32,108 bases of DNA from an uncultured Oscillospiraceae bacterium (GCA_900539195.1 UQBC01000030.1:1-32108); one strand, 5' to 3'; shown: positions 22,696 to 31,089, counted from the stretch's first letter. The notes: a model not told the origin generated them from the letters alone. Translations and numbers: made by a program.

Positions 22696-23991
22696 TTAGA
22701 CTTTATCAAACGCCTGAGAGAGATCTGCGATGATGTCGTCGATATGCTCTGTACCGATTGAAAGACGGATGGTATTTCTGCCTATACCCTGGTCTGCAAG
22801 CTCCTCATCTGTCAGCTGTGAGTGAGTTGTTGTAGCGGGGTGAATCACAAGGCTCTTTACATCTGCAACGTTTGCAAGCAGAGAGAATATCTGTAAGCTG
22901 TCAATGAACTTGTGAGCTTCTTCCTGTCCGCCCTTGATGTTGAATGTGAAGATAGACGCACCGCCGTTGGGGAAGTATTTTGTATACAGTGCGTGATCGG
23001 GATGGTCGGGCAGAGAAGGATGGTTTACCTTTTCAACCTTGGGGTGATTAGCAAGGAATTCTACTACCTTCTTTGTATTCTCAACATGACGGTCAAGTCT
23101 TAATGAGAGTGTTTCTGTGCCCTGTAAGAGCAGGAATGCGTTGAACGGTGAAATTGTAGCGCCTGTGTCACGCAGAAGAATTGCTCTTATATATGTAACG
23201 AATGCGGCAGGACCTACAGCGTCTACAAAGGATACGCCGTGATAGCTGGGGTTAGGCTCTGCAATGGGAGCGTACTTACCGCTCTTCTTCCAGTCGAACT
23301 TGCCGGAATCAACAATGATGCCGCCGAGCGTTGTTCCGTGACCGCCGATGAACTTTGTAGCCGAGTGTACAACAACGTCTGCGCCGTGCTCAATAGGACG
23401 GATAAGGTAAGGAGTACCGAATGTATTGTCTATTACAAGCGGAAGTCCGTGCTTGTGAGCTATCTCTGCGATAGCGTCAATGTCGGGGATATCGCTGTTG
23501 GGGTTGCCGAGCGTTTCAAGGTAGATAGCCTTTGTATTATCCTGAATAGCGTTTTCGACTTCTTCAAGGTTATGAGCGTCTACGAATGTAGTGCTGATGC
23601 CATACTGGGGAAGCGTATGTGCAAGCAGGTTGTAGCTGCCGCCGTAGATCGTCTTTTGCGCTACGATATGCTCGCCTGCGTAAGCGAGTGCCTGAATAGC
23701 GTATGTTATAGCGGCTGCGCCCGACGCTGTAGCGAGTGCGGCAACACCGCCCTCAAGAGCGGCAATTCTTGTTTCAAAAGCGCCCTGTGTTGAGTTTGTA
23801 AGTCTGCCGTAGATATTGCCTGCGTCAGCAAGACCGAAACGTGCGGCAGCGTGTGCGCTGTTCTTGAAAACGTATGATGTTGTCTGATATATCGGAACTG
23901 CTCTTGCGTCTGATGCGGGGTCGGGAGTTTCCTGACCTGCGTGAAGCTGGATTGTCTCAAATCTGTAGTTGTTATCGTATGTATAGCTCAT
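22696..23991 (-). CDS. metY: O-acetylhomoserine sulfhydrylase / cysteine-synthase-like (MetY family)
   Basis: This 431-residue PLP enzyme of the Cys/Met metabolism family joins sulfide or methanethiol to O-acetylhomoserine, making homocysteine or methionine. The PLP lysine is Lys213 in VVHSATKFIGGHGT. Other family landmarks are YGRLTNSTQGAFETRIAALEGG (61-82, written here in two parts as YGRLTNSTQG and AFETRIAALE), DNTFGTPYL (about 188-196) and the C-terminal HPATTTHSQL, typical of this branch. The length fits MetY (about 425-435) rather than the shorter cystathionine gamma-synthases. GAAAGAGG precedes the ATG. The long leader with a Cys-ending upstream ORF suggests regulation by cysteine. Confidence 0.95.
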   Translation of the reverse strand: MSYTYDNNYRFETIQLHAGQETPDPASDARAVPIYQTTSYVFKNSAHAAARFGLADAGNIYGRLTNSTQGAFETRIAALEGGVAALATASGAAAITYAIQALAYAGEHIVAQKTIYGGSYNLLAHTLPQYGISTTFVDAHNLEEVENAIQDNTKAIYLETLGNPNSDIPDIDAIAEIAHKHGLPLVIDNTFGTPYLIRPIEHGADVVVHSATKFIGGHGTTLGGIIVDSGKFDWKKSGKYAPIAEPNPSYHGVSFVDAVGPAAFVTYIRAILLRDTGATISPFNAFLLLQGTETLSLRLDRHVENTKKVVEFLANHPKVEKVNHPSLPDHPDHALYTKYFPNGGASIFTFNIKGGQEEAHKFIDSLQIFSLLANVADVKSLVIHPATTTHSQLTDEELADQGIGRNTIRLSIGTEHIDDIIADLSQAFDKV

Positions 23992-24081
23992 TGTAATACC
24001 TCTTTCTTTTCATCGGCTTATAGCCTGTCAAATTCTTATTTTTGTTTTGTTCTTAATGGTGTGCTTTAAGCACGGTTTACG

Positions 24082-24150
24082 TTATGCTATACAGCGGCAC
24101 ATTCGTCCGTTTCTGAAGTTGTTCCTTAAGGCTCTTACGATGATACTCAT
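24082..24150 (-). CDS. 22-residue leader peptide ending in Met-Cys-Arg-Cys-Ile-Ala, upstream of metY
   Basis: The peptide starts MSIIVRALRNNFRNGR and ends MCRCIA. Its AAAGGAGG site (reverse complement of 24159-24166) is a perfect Shine-Dalgarno with eight bases to the ATG, better than the one of metY itself. The two cysteine codons (TGC CGC TGT) fall near the stop, 91 bp before metY. An 8-bp pairing links GGCACATT, overlapping the ribosome site (24160-24153), to AATGTGCC at the ATG-TGC codons (24103-24096). Short stems GTGCT/AGCAC and GGCT/AGCC follow before metY. Cysteine-dependent ribosome progress here could control the structure and metY expression. This resembles known cysteine-rich leader peptides in principle; I cannot name a family. 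Confidence 0.72.
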   Translation of the reverse strand: MSIIVRALRNNFRNGRMCRCIA

Positions 24151-24201
24151 CAAATGTGCCTCCTTTCTTTTGTTCACAGTCGAAGGTTTTTATTTGTTCT
24201 C

Positions 24202-24265
24202 AAAACCTATCTGTTTGGTATGTTTGTATTATACACTAAACTTATAGGTTTTGTCAATAGGTTTT
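24202..24265 (-). promoter_or_regulatory. metY: metY promoter with operator-like repeats
   Basis: On the - strand, TTGACA (24257-24252), an 18-nt spacer and TATAAT (24233-24228) form a consensus promoter. AAAACCTAT occurs twice in tandem with a 13-bp period (24265-24257 and 24252-24244), flanking and overlapping the -35. Its inverse ATAGGTTTT lies at 24210-24202, just past the expected start site. This is the layout of a repressor operator. A sulfur-responsive Rrf2/CymR-type regulator is a plausible guess from the gene it serves. The rest of the 23992-24442 gap is leader and a terminator. Confidence 0.8.
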
Positions 24266-24380
24266 TTAAAAAATTTTTAAATATTTTTCTTTTGCTCGCA
24301 AACCCGCACAACCAAGCGAAAAACAAGCAGTCTTGCTCCCGCCGGGTATAACTTAATACCGTTTTGCTCTTCCGTAATTG

Positions 24381-24423
24381 CAAAAACAAAACCGGAGCAG
24401 GCATTTATAATACCCGCTCCGGT
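24381..24423 (-). terminator. terminator of the fabD-degV operon
   Basis: On the - strand ACCGGAGC (24423-24416) pairs with GCTCCGGT (24398-24391) and is followed by TTTGTTTTTG. It lies about 20 bp after the stop of the DegV-family gene and ends the long minus-strand operon. Confidence 0.9.
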
Positions 24424-24442
24424 CTGAGATGCTAAATATCTG

Positions 24443-25312
24443 TTATCTTCTTGCGTTACCTCTTATAATAACGCCTATTATATAGGGACCTGTGTTGCTG
24501 GCAACAGCCGCACCGGCTATACTCTGCATTTCAGGAGGTCTGCCGACCTTTGCGCTGTACTGCTTTATGAAATCGTCTTCAAGACCTGTAACGCTTGTAC
24601 GCAGTATCTCCCACGGAGTTTCGGGGATAGCTCTGCCTGAAATATACTGAACTGCGTCTGTTATTGCATTCTTTTCGCCACGGCTCTTTTTTACTACCTC
24701 GCTTTCGCCGTCTATAAGCGAAATGAGCGGTTTAAGCCCCATAAGCTCGCCTAAGAAAGCGGCTGCGGCGTTTATTCTTCCCGACTTCTTCATATGGCGC
24801 AGATTGAAGCCGATTATGTAAATTTCACAATTGTTGAACATATCGGTAAGATATGCTACTACATTGTCAACGCTCTGTCCCGCAATAAGCTTCTTTGCAG
24901 ACTCTACAACAGGGTAGCCGTAGCCGAGAGAGTAGCAGTGACTGTCGAGTATTTCTATACGCATCTTTGCCATTTCGGGGTGTTCTTCAAGCAGATTTTT
25001 CTTTGCAAGAAGTGCGTTCTCGTATGTCTTTGAGCCTGTCGAGTTTATAAGCACCACAATAAGAGCGTCATAGCCCTCGTTGAAATAATGCTCGAACTTC
25101 TCTTCAAAGCGCATTGATGTTATCTGTGCGGTCTTGGGGAGAAATTCCGACTTGTCTATCATCTCAAGAAATTCGGGTGCTGTAAAGTCAACACGCTCTC
25201 TCAGACTTTCATTGCCGAGTGTTATCTCAAACGGCATAACATCAATGTCATACTTCTTTTCGTCCTCGGGGGTAATATCGCTTGCGCTGTCGGTGATAAG
25301 TTTTACTTTCAT
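24443..25312 (-). CDS. DegV family fatty-acid-binding protein
   Basis: This 289-residue cytoplasmic protein has the DegV two-domain fold that holds a fatty acid, as in FakB subunits of the fatty acid kinase. The start VKLITDSASDITPEDEKKY (3-21), the TAQITSMRFEEKFEHY segment (60-75), STGSKTYENALLAK (90-103), SHCYSLGYGYPV and LRHMKKSGRI (about 171-180) are typical. Residues near INSTGSK fit the carboxylate-binding site. The gene is last in an operon that starts with fabD, which fits lipid metabolism. Whether it is a FakB partner cannot be decided without a fakA gene, which is not in view. Confidence 0.92.
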   Translation of the reverse strand: MKVKLITDSASDITPEDEKKYDIDVMPFEITLGNESLRERVDFTAPEFLEMIDKSEFLPKTAQITSMRFEEKFEHYFNEGYDALIVVLINSTGSKTYENALLAKKNLLEEHPEMAKMRIEILDSHCYSLGYGYPVVESAKKLIAGQSVDNVVAYLTDMFNNCEIYIIGFNLRHMKKSGRINAAAAFLGELMGLKPLISLIDGESEVVKKSRGEKNAITDAVQYISGRAIPETPWEILRTSVTGLEDDFIKQYSAKVGRPPEMQSIAGAAVASNTGPYIIGVIIRGNARR

Positions 25313-25350
25313 CGTTTCGTTTCCTTTCGGTCATTCTTTTAATATCGTGT

Positions 25351-25857
25351 TTATTCGGCATTGCTCCAGTCGAATTTTGTAAGCGAACCATAGTTCTGAA
25401 GCTCGGGAAAGCCCCATTGCCGCAGGACTTCATATGCACCTATCGCCACACTGTTGGAAAGATTAAGACTTCGCATATTACTGCCCATAGGTATCCTTAC
25501 GCAGTGCTGTTTATTGTGAAATAACAGCTCCTCGGGAAGCCCCTTGTCCTCTCTGCCGAACACTATATAAGTTTTATCTTTATACTCTGCGTCGCAGTAA
25601 GTATTTCTGCCTTTTGTGGTGAAGTAGAAGAATTCACCGTCCTTATTTCTATCAAAGAAATCGTCAAGCCCGTCATAATAGGTTATATCAAGATAATGCC
25701 AGTAGTCAAGCCCTGCGTGCTTCAGCTTTTTATCGTCTATCTGAAAGCCCATAGGCTTTACTATATGCAGTCTTGCCCCCGTAACCGCACAGGTACGGGC
25801 TATATTGCCCGTGTTCTGCGGTATCTGCGGTTCGACAAGTACAATATTCAGTTCCAT
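25351..25857 (-). CDS. trmL: tRNA (cytidine(34)-2'-O)-methyltransferase TrmL (SPOUT family)
   Basis: This 168-residue knotted methyltransferase modifies the wobble base of tRNA-Leu with S-adenosylmethionine. It has ELNIVLVEPQIPQNTGNIAR (2-21), the TGARLHIVKPMGF segment, FGREDKGLPEELL (about 95-107) and the C-terminal knot IPMGSNMRSLNLSNSVAIGA (about 118-137). The length is standard for the small SPOUT enzymes. It lies 7 bp after the transglutaminase-like gene and 38 bp ahead of the DegV-family gene. The YibK/TrmL call is strong on motifs. Confidence 0.95.
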   Translation of the reverse strand: MELNIVLVEPQIPQNTGNIARTCAVTGARLHIVKPMGFQIDDKKLKHAGLDYWHYLDITYYDGLDDFFDRNKDGEFFYFTTKGRNTYCDAEYKDKTYIVFGREDKGLPEELLFHNKQHCVRIPMGSNMRSLNLSNSVAIGAYEVLRQWGFPELQNYGSLTKFDWSNAE

Positions 25858-25864
25858 CGAAAAA

Positions 25865-27076
25865 TCATTCCTTATAGATTTTTATGCCGTACAGCCCGTT
25901 TGCCGCTGCTAAGGACGCAAGCGGTTCTCCGACTTTTTCCGCTGTATCGTTTGTTATACTTTTACGTTCTTCATCGGTTATACTTTCGTCAAACTTTGCG
26001 ATTATGCCCGTTTCTCCGCCCGACTCCAGAAGCTCTGCCGCCTTCTTGACAGTTTCTTCGGAATTGTCGCTTATAACTATGTCTATGCTGTCAGACAGCA
26101 GGCTTTTTTCTGCTTTCGGACATCTGTTTGCAAATTCATCGGCAAATGTAAAGCTGTCGCAAACCTCCTCCCACGACATACCGAAACAGAAAGCAGGCTT
26201 GAACCCCTTTTCGTTTGCGATACTGTCTGCGCTTGCGTCAAAATAGTAATATTCGCCGTCCAGCTTTGCAAAATTTACGGTGTGCCCCTGATTTTTTTCG
26301 GTGTTCACGCCGTTTGCCGAAGCTGTTTCTATACCCGCCATATTGAAGAGCATAGTGACCGTATCCGCATATCCGTCACATATCGCCTTGCCGTCAATAA
26401 GCAGATCGGCTATCGGAACATTTCTTGTGCTGTAGCCGTCAGTAACATATACCGAGTTCTCCGCAACATAATTATAAAGATATTGTGCCTTCTGCTTATC
26501 TGTGTCGCAGTCGGACGGAATTGACGCTACTACCGATTTTGCCTTTTCGTAAGCCGCTTCACGGCGGGAAGTATATTCCGCTCCGAGCGTTTCAAGCTGT
26601 ATATGATGATAGCTTTTTCCTGCGAATTGTTCAACGTTTCCGGTCAGCTTGCTGTTTGTCGTGTAATTATGTGCAACAAACGGGCTGTCACAGCTTAAAA
26701 AGGTTATAACATATTCAAGCTCCTGCAGCCTGTCGTAACTGCCGTTATCAAATACATCTTCGGGCAGGAATATATCACTGTAGCCATTTTCGCTTGCGTA
26801 CATAAACGCATTGTAGATATATGTTTCGTTCTCGTCAAGCTGTGCCTTGAAATATCCCGTCATAGTGTCGGAGTATTTCGAGCTGTAGCCAAGCACTTCC
26901 TCCTTGCCGAGCGATATTGTGCCGTCTGCGGCGACAGAAGAATCATTGCCGAAGTAATACAGCGTGTTGCTTGACGATATGCCCAGTGCCGGCAGAATGT
27001 ATATCGCCCCGACAATCACCGCCGCAGGAACTGCAACCGCCGCCGCTACCGCACCGATAACCTTACCCTTGCCCAT
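25865..27076 (-). CDS. membrane-anchored transglutaminase-like domain protein
   Basis: This 403-residue protein has an N-terminal membrane segment (about 7-30) and a large extracytoplasmic part. The transglutaminase/protease-like core has the expected triad: Cys233 in GKAICDGYADT, His265 in NQGHTVNFA, and Asp280 in YYYFDAS. Upstream (about 165-215) is the helical YEKAKSVVASI and YLYNYVAENSVYV region usual before this fold. The C-terminal 100 residues are acidic with no named domain. In bacteria such proteins are often peptidases or surface-processing factors and not true cross-linkers. Its ATG overlaps the fumarase alpha stop (TAATG), so it is translationally coupled to an unrelated enzyme. 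Confidence 0.85.
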   Translation of the reverse strand: MGKGKVIGAVAAAVAVPAAVIVGAIYILPALGISSSNTLYYFGNDSSVAADGTISLGKEEVLGYSSKYSDTMTGYFKAQLDENETYIYNAFMYASENGYSDIFLPEDVFDNGSYDRLQELEYVITFLSCDSPFVAHNYTTNSKLTGNVEQFAGKSYHHIQLETLGAEYTSRREAAYEKAKSVVASIPSDCDTDKQKAQYLYNYVAENSVYVTDGYSTRNVPIADLLIDGKAICDGYADTVTMLFNMAGIETASANGVNTEKNQGHTVNFAKLDGEYYYFDASADSIANEKGFKPAFCFGMSWEEVCDSFTFADEFANRCPKAEKSLLSDSIDIVISDNSEETVKKAAELLESGGETGIIAKFDESITDEERKSITNDTAEKVGEPLASLAAANGLYGIKIYKE

Positions 27077-27918
27077 TACAGCTCAGCCTCTGCGTGACGT
27101 GTAACGTGACAGCCTATATTGACTGCAACAGGAAGTCCTGCAATATGCGTCGGGTGCTGTTCTATATTGACATACAGCGCCGTCACTGTACCGCCGAAGC
27201 CCTGCGGACCTATACCGAGCTTGTTTATCTTTTCGAGCATTTCGCTCTCCATATCCGCATAAAGCGGCTTGGGGTTTCTTATTTTAAGATCCCTGCAAAG
27301 CGCCTTTTTCGCAAGTAAGGCAGACAGTTCAAAGTCGCCGCCGATACCGACACCCACCGTTATAGGAGGACACGGATTGCTTCCTGCCTTTGATACCGTT
27401 TCAACAACAAAGTTCACTATATCCTCTCTTGTCGCAGAGGGGGTGAACATTTTAAGCGCACTCATATTCTCACTGCCGAAGCCTTTCGGCGCTACCATTA
27501 TATGCACCTTGTCGCCCGGTACAATGCTCGTATGTACTATGGCGGGGGTATTGTTGTTTGTGTTCTTACGCTCAAGTGGATCTTCAACTACCGATAAACG
27601 CAGCTTGCCGTTCACATATCCGCTTGCAACGCCCTCGTTTATTGCATCTGTGAGATTTCCTCCCGTGAAATGCACGTCCTGACCGACTTCAAGGAATATT
27701 ACAGCCATTCCCGTATCCTGACATATCGGCACTTCAAGCTCCTTCGCACAGTCGATATTCCTTACAATATCGCCCAGCACCTGCTTTGACAGCGGACTTT
27801 TTTCACAGCCGATACATGAATTTATCTTCTCTTTCATTCCGTCGGGCAGATAAAGATTTGCCTTTACGCAAAGCTCTTCAACTGTCTTTTTAACAAGCTC
27901 AACGCTTATCTCACGCAT
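27076..27918 (-). CDS. class I fumarate hydratase alpha subunit (TtdA/FumA-N family)
   Basis: This 280-residue [4Fe-4S] hydro-lyase subunit belongs to the enzymes for fumarate to malate, or tartrate to oxaloacetate. The three cluster cysteines are visible: Cys66 (VPICQDTG), Cys183 (NPCPPITVGVGIGG) and Cys270 (NIGCHVTRHAE). Other conserved parts are VHTSIVPGDKV and MVAPKGFGSENMS. The length equals the usual alpha subunit. The beta subunit, normally adjacent, is not downstream; a transglutaminase-like gene is there instead. It starts 15 bp after the amidohydrolase gene with AGGAAAC. Fumarase is more likely than tartrate dehydratase given the general metabolism of the operon. Confidence 0.93.
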   Translation of the reverse strand: MREISVELVKKTVEELCVKANLYLPDGMKEKINSCIGCEKSPLSKQVLGDIVRNIDCAKELEVPICQDTGMAVIFLEVGQDVHFTGGNLTDAINEGVASGYVNGKLRLSVVEDPLERKNTNNNTPAIVHTSIVPGDKVHIMVAPKGFGSENMSALKMFTPSATREDIVNFVVETVSKAGSNPCPPITVGVGIGGDFELSALLAKKALCRDLKIRNPKPLYADMESEMLEKINKLGIGPQGFGGTVTALYVNIEQHPTHIAGLPVAVNIGCHVTRHAEAEL

Positions 27919-27933
27919 ATATGTTTCCTCCGT

Positions 27934-29106
27934 TTATATTACCTTGCCGTTTATGATAACTGTGTCGGGCGTATCGCATACGGATAACGGATCGCCTGAA
28001 AAGATAACTATATCTGCGTCCTTGCCCGGTTCAATACTGCCGACTCTGTCGGCAATTCCCGTTATCTGTGCGGGGTATATCGTTATAGCTTTCAGCGCTT
28101 CATCTCTGTTAAGACCGCCTCTTACCGCAAGTCCTGCCGATAGCGGCAGATACTGCTCGGGGACAACGGGGTGATCGGTGCATATACACATAGGCACGCC
28201 TGCTTTGTTCAGTACGCCTGCGGTTTCTATCGTATGATTACGAAGCTCGGGCTTACAGCGCTCGCTGATAACAGGTCCTACTATCGTCCGTGCATTATCC
28301 TCAAGAAGCTCGTCTGCTATAAGGTGACCCTCTGTTGCGTGGATGATGACATAATCTATGTCAAACTCCTTGGCAAGCCTTATCGCCGTGAATATATCGT
28401 CTGCCCTGTGGGCGTGGAAATGTGCGGGTATCTCATGCTTTAAAAGCGGCATAAGCGCCTCGCACTTTGCGTCATATTCGGGGCGGTCGCCCTCATCGTC
28501 CGTACCGGCCGAGCTTTCATAGTCTATCATATCGTCAAGATAACGTCTTGCCTTGAAAAGCTGTTCACGGATTATGGCGGCAGTAGCCATACGGGTGACC
28601 GGAGCGGTATCCTTATCCTTATATACGTTCTTGGGATTTTCTCCGAGTGCAAATTTTACCGCAACGGGATTTTTGATTATCCTCTTGTCTATCCTCTTTG
28701 AGCCCGCTGTTTTCATAGCAAGAAAAGTTCCGCCGATGGGGTTTGCGCTTCCCATTCCGCATACCACCGAGGTAACGCCTGCCTGCGCCGCTTCTTCGAA
28801 GCAGTGGTCGAGCGGATTTATCATATCTATCGCACGAAGGTTCGGGGTAGAGGGGTCTGTATCCTCGTTTCCGTCGTCGCCCTCGAACGCAAGCCCGTCC
28901 TCCCACGCACCGATATGCGTGTGAGCGTCTATAAAGCCGGGATATACCGTTTTGCCCTTTGCGTCTATATCGCTGTCGGACGGTGAAAAGTCCTTTAACT
29001 GCGACATATCGCCGACAGCCTTTATTTTACCGTTCTCTATAAGGATAAATCCGTTTTCGTGGTTTTTCTCCGCCATAGTTATGACAGTCGCATTATAAAT
29101 GTACAT
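27934..29106 (-). CDS. metal-dependent amidohydrolase (imidazolonepropionase-like)
   Basis: This 390-residue member of the amidohydrolase superfamily has the small beta domain at both ends (YIYNATVITM; DADIVIFSGDP). Metal-site residues are His62 and His64 (FIDAHTHIG), a likely bridging lysine Lys151 (VAVKFALGENP), His231 and His233 in AHFHAHRADD, His256 (VIIHATEGH) and Asp311 (CICTDHPVVP). The binuclear pattern and GENPK stretch fit the large group annotated as imidazolonepropionase-related or prolidase-like. The substrate is not evident, and neighbours (aroK, fumarase) give no direct clue. It sits 2 bp after aroK, inside the operon. Confidence 0.88.
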   Translation of the reverse strand: MYIYNATVITMAEKNHENGFILIENGKIKAVGDMSQLKDFSPSDSDIDAKGKTVYPGFIDAHTHIGAWEDGLAFEGDDGNEDTDPSTPNLRAIDMINPLDHCFEEAAQAGVTSVVCGMGSANPIGGTFLAMKTAGSKRIDKRIIKNPVAVKFALGENPKNVYKDKDTAPVTRMATAAIIREQLFKARRYLDDMIDYESSAGTDDEGDRPEYDAKCEALMPLLKHEIPAHFHAHRADDIFTAIRLAKEFDIDYVIIHATEGHLIADELLEDNARTIVGPVISERCKPELRNHTIETAGVLNKAGVPMCICTDHPVVPEQYLPLSAGLAVRGGLNRDEALKAITIYPAQITGIADRVGSIEPGKDADIVIFSGDPLSVCDTPDTVIINGKVI

Positions 29107-29108
29107 AT

Positions 29109-29633
29109 TTATCCTTTCAGCTTGTTGTGTGCCTTATTATCAAGCTCTATGAGCTTCACAATTTCGCTTGTGATTATCTTGTCGGACGTATTTGCGTTCA
29201 CTTCGTATGTGCTGTTCTTCCTGTATATCGGAAGTCTTGTATCATAGATAGCTTTCAGCTGTTCTTTCGTATTGTTCACTACAAGAGGACGATTTGTATC
29301 GTTCTTTATACGTTTATAGCAGGTGTCAAAGCCTGCGTTTAGAAAAATCACAACGCCCTGTTCTCTTGCAAACTCTGCCGTTTCGTCACGAAGTATTGCT
29401 CCGCCGCCCGTGGCGACAATCGTTCTTCCTCTGAAGTTTCTTATATACTGCACCTCAAGATCCCTGAAATACGGTTCGCCCTTCTGAGCGAATATTTCGG
29501 GGATAGTCATTTTCTGATTATCGACTATGTATCTGTCAAGGTCGATGAACACAGCCGTACATTCTCTTGCGAGCATTCTTCCTATATGGCTTTTACCACA
29601 GCCCATAAAGCCGCATAGATACACGGGGCGCAT
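29109..29633 (-). CDS. aroK: shikimate kinase (AroK)
   Basis: This 174-residue P-loop kinase phosphorylates shikimate at the 3-OH in aromatic amino acid synthesis. It has the Walker A GFMGCGKSHIGRML (8-21), the shikimate-binding aspartate in FIDLDRYI (Asp34 region), the RDLEVQYIR contact, the GGGAI loop, and the lid-adjacent NDTNRPLV with the C-terminal RLPIYRKNS. The start at 29633 is chosen because it gives standard length and overlaps the aroE stop (TAATG). A longer frame from 29729 would run through aroE and lacks homology. Coupling with aroE matches their consecutive reactions. Confidence 0.95.
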   Translation of the reverse strand: MRPVYLCGFMGCGKSHIGRMLARECTAVFIDLDRYIVDNQKMTIPEIFAQKGEPYFRDLEVQYIRNFRGRTIVATGGGAILRDETAEFAREQGVVIFLNAGFDTCYKRIKNDTNRPLVVNNTKEQLKAIYDTRLPIYRKNSTYEVNANTSDKIITSEIVKLIELDNKAHNKLKG

Positions 29634-30481
29634 TACACAAGCCTCATCATTTCGTCCGAGATAGCCTGCACCTGCTCTGCTGTGTATTCTGCGCCGCTCC
29701 ATATAGTATGAGCCACAGCCGCCTGCCATACAAGCATCTGCATTCCGCCGCTGACCTTCTTTACACCCTTGTCGGAAACCATCTTCATCAGCTTTGTTTC
29801 ACGGGGGTTGTATATAGCGTCAAAGAAGCCGTTCAGCGTTATTCTGCCCAGTGCTTCCTCGGTAAGCGGGCTTGCGTCTGTATTCGGATACATACCTACG
29901 GGAGTAGCGTTTACCATAAGATCAAAATCGCCCTTCACTTCGCTCAGCAGGCAAAATCCGACCTTTGCACGGTTATAATTCCGCTTTATTTCTTCGCATA
30001 AAGCCTTTGCAACGGGAATGTCGGCATCTCTTACTGCAATAGTCAGCTCTCCGCCCTCACGGACAGCTTCGATAGCCATCATTCTGCCCACGCCGCCGCA
30101 GCCGAGCAGTAATACTTTGTTTGTAAGGGTCATACCCATTGCGCCGACAGCCTTTGTAAAGCCTGTGCAGTCGGTGTTGTATCCCGTAGAAACGCCGTTT
30201 ACGTTAGCTATACAGTTTACGCTGTTGTAACGCTTGGCTGTATTGTCAAGCGTATCACACATCTTTATTATATCTATCTTATAGGGGATCGTAATGTTGA
30301 AGCCTGTCAGACTTTTGAAATATTCAAAACTGTCTGTCAGCTTTTCTGGGGGAGTGTCAAGAATTTTATACTCAGCCTGTTCGCCCGATATTTCAAAAAG
30401 CCTTGTGTGTATCTGAGGCGAGAGGGTGTGACCGAGAGGGTGTCCCAGTATACCGAACGTATTTACTTTATTTTCAGTCAT
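29633..30481 (-). CDS. aroE: shikimate dehydrogenase (AroE)
   Basis: This 282-residue NADP-dependent enzyme reduces 3-dehydroshikimate to shikimate. The substrate site has GILGHPLGHTLSPQIHTRLF (10-29) and NITIPYK, with the catalytic lysine (about 67) and a following Asn in NSVNCI. The nucleotide loop is LLGCGGVGRMMAIEA (about 125-139), with MVNATPVGMYPN in the C-terminal domain. The length is standard. Its ATG overlaps the stop of the PAP2 gene by four bases (ATGA), and its stop overlaps the aroK start, so it is translated as part of a coupled series. Confidence 0.97.
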   Translation of the reverse strand: MTENKVNTFGILGHPLGHTLSPQIHTRLFEISGEQAEYKILDTPPEKLTDSFEYFKSLTGFNITIPYKIDIIKMCDTLDNTAKRYNSVNCIANVNGVSTGYNTDCTGFTKAVGAMGMTLTNKVLLLGCGGVGRMMAIEAVREGGELTIAVRDADIPVAKALCEEIKRNYNRAKVGFCLLSEVKGDFDLMVNATPVGMYPNTDASPLTEEALGRITLNGFFDAIYNPRETKLMKMVSDKGVKKVSGGMQMLVWQAAVAHTIWSGAEYTAEQVQAISDEMMRLV

Positions 30482-31089
30482 TGCAGTTGCTCCTTTTGTT
30501 CCGGTTGTTCAGATAGTTCCGATAATTCCGCTTTAAGCTCTTTACGCTTATCGACCTTTTTACAGATCAGCTTTACCAGTGCCACAGTGCCTATGCCACA
30601 GCCTATACCGAGCGCAATTCCGCCGATAACGTCCGACGGATAGTGCACATAAAGGTACATCCTCGAAAATGCGACCAGCGCCGCATAGATATATGCAATA
30701 ATACCGAGCCGCTTATGAAACAGATATATTGCCGTTGCCATTGCAAAGCACGTTGCGGTATGGCTTGACGGGAACGAAAATCCGGACGGCGCTTTGATTA
30801 TAAGCTCTATTGCGCCGTTTATAACAAACGGTCGGGGGCGGCAGACTATATGCTTTAATATAAGCTCGCCGAACAGCAGTACCGAAAGCGTTGCTCCCAT
30901 AACCGCAAAGCCCGTTTTACGCATCTTCTTTATGCACATCATAACGATGAACACAAGGATAGCAATTGCACCGTACTCTATGCTGTAGGTAATGCAGACC
31001 ATTATTAAATCCATAACAGAATTTGACAGCGTGTTATGGATAAAATCCAGTATCGACAAATCAAGCGCCGTTATACTTTCAAACAGCAT
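30478..31089 (-). CDS. PAP2-superfamily membrane phosphatase
   Basis: This 203-residue membrane protein has about five hydrophobic segments. The three acid-phosphatase motifs are present: KHIVCRPRP (about 74-82), PSSHTA (about 101-106, with the active-site His) and SRMYLYVHYPSDVIGG (about 145-160, nucleophile His). Such proteins dephosphorylate undecaprenyl-pyrophosphate or phosphatidate-type lipids at the outer face of the membrane. A charged C-terminal tail (KKVDKRKELKAELSELSE) is likely a cytoplasmic coiled helix. Its start overlaps the fabD stop (TGATG), and its stop overlaps the aroE start. The lipid substrate is not determined by sequence. Confidence 0.93.
   Translation of the reverse strand: MLFESITALDLSILDFIHNTLSNSVMDLIMVCITYSIEYGAIAILVFIVMMCIKKMRKTGFAVMGATLSVLLFGELILKHIVCRPRPFVINGAIELIIKAPSGFSFPSSHTATCFAMATAIYLFHKRLGIIAYIYAALVAFSRMYLYVHYPSDVIGGIALGIGCGIGTVALVKLICKKVDKRKELKAELSELSEQPEQKEQLQ

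Noticed and set aside
29634..29729. N-terminal extension of shikimate kinase to 206 residues
   Set aside because: The added 32 residues lie inside aroE in another frame. The ATG at 29633 in the TAATG overlap gives the normal P-loop position and family length.
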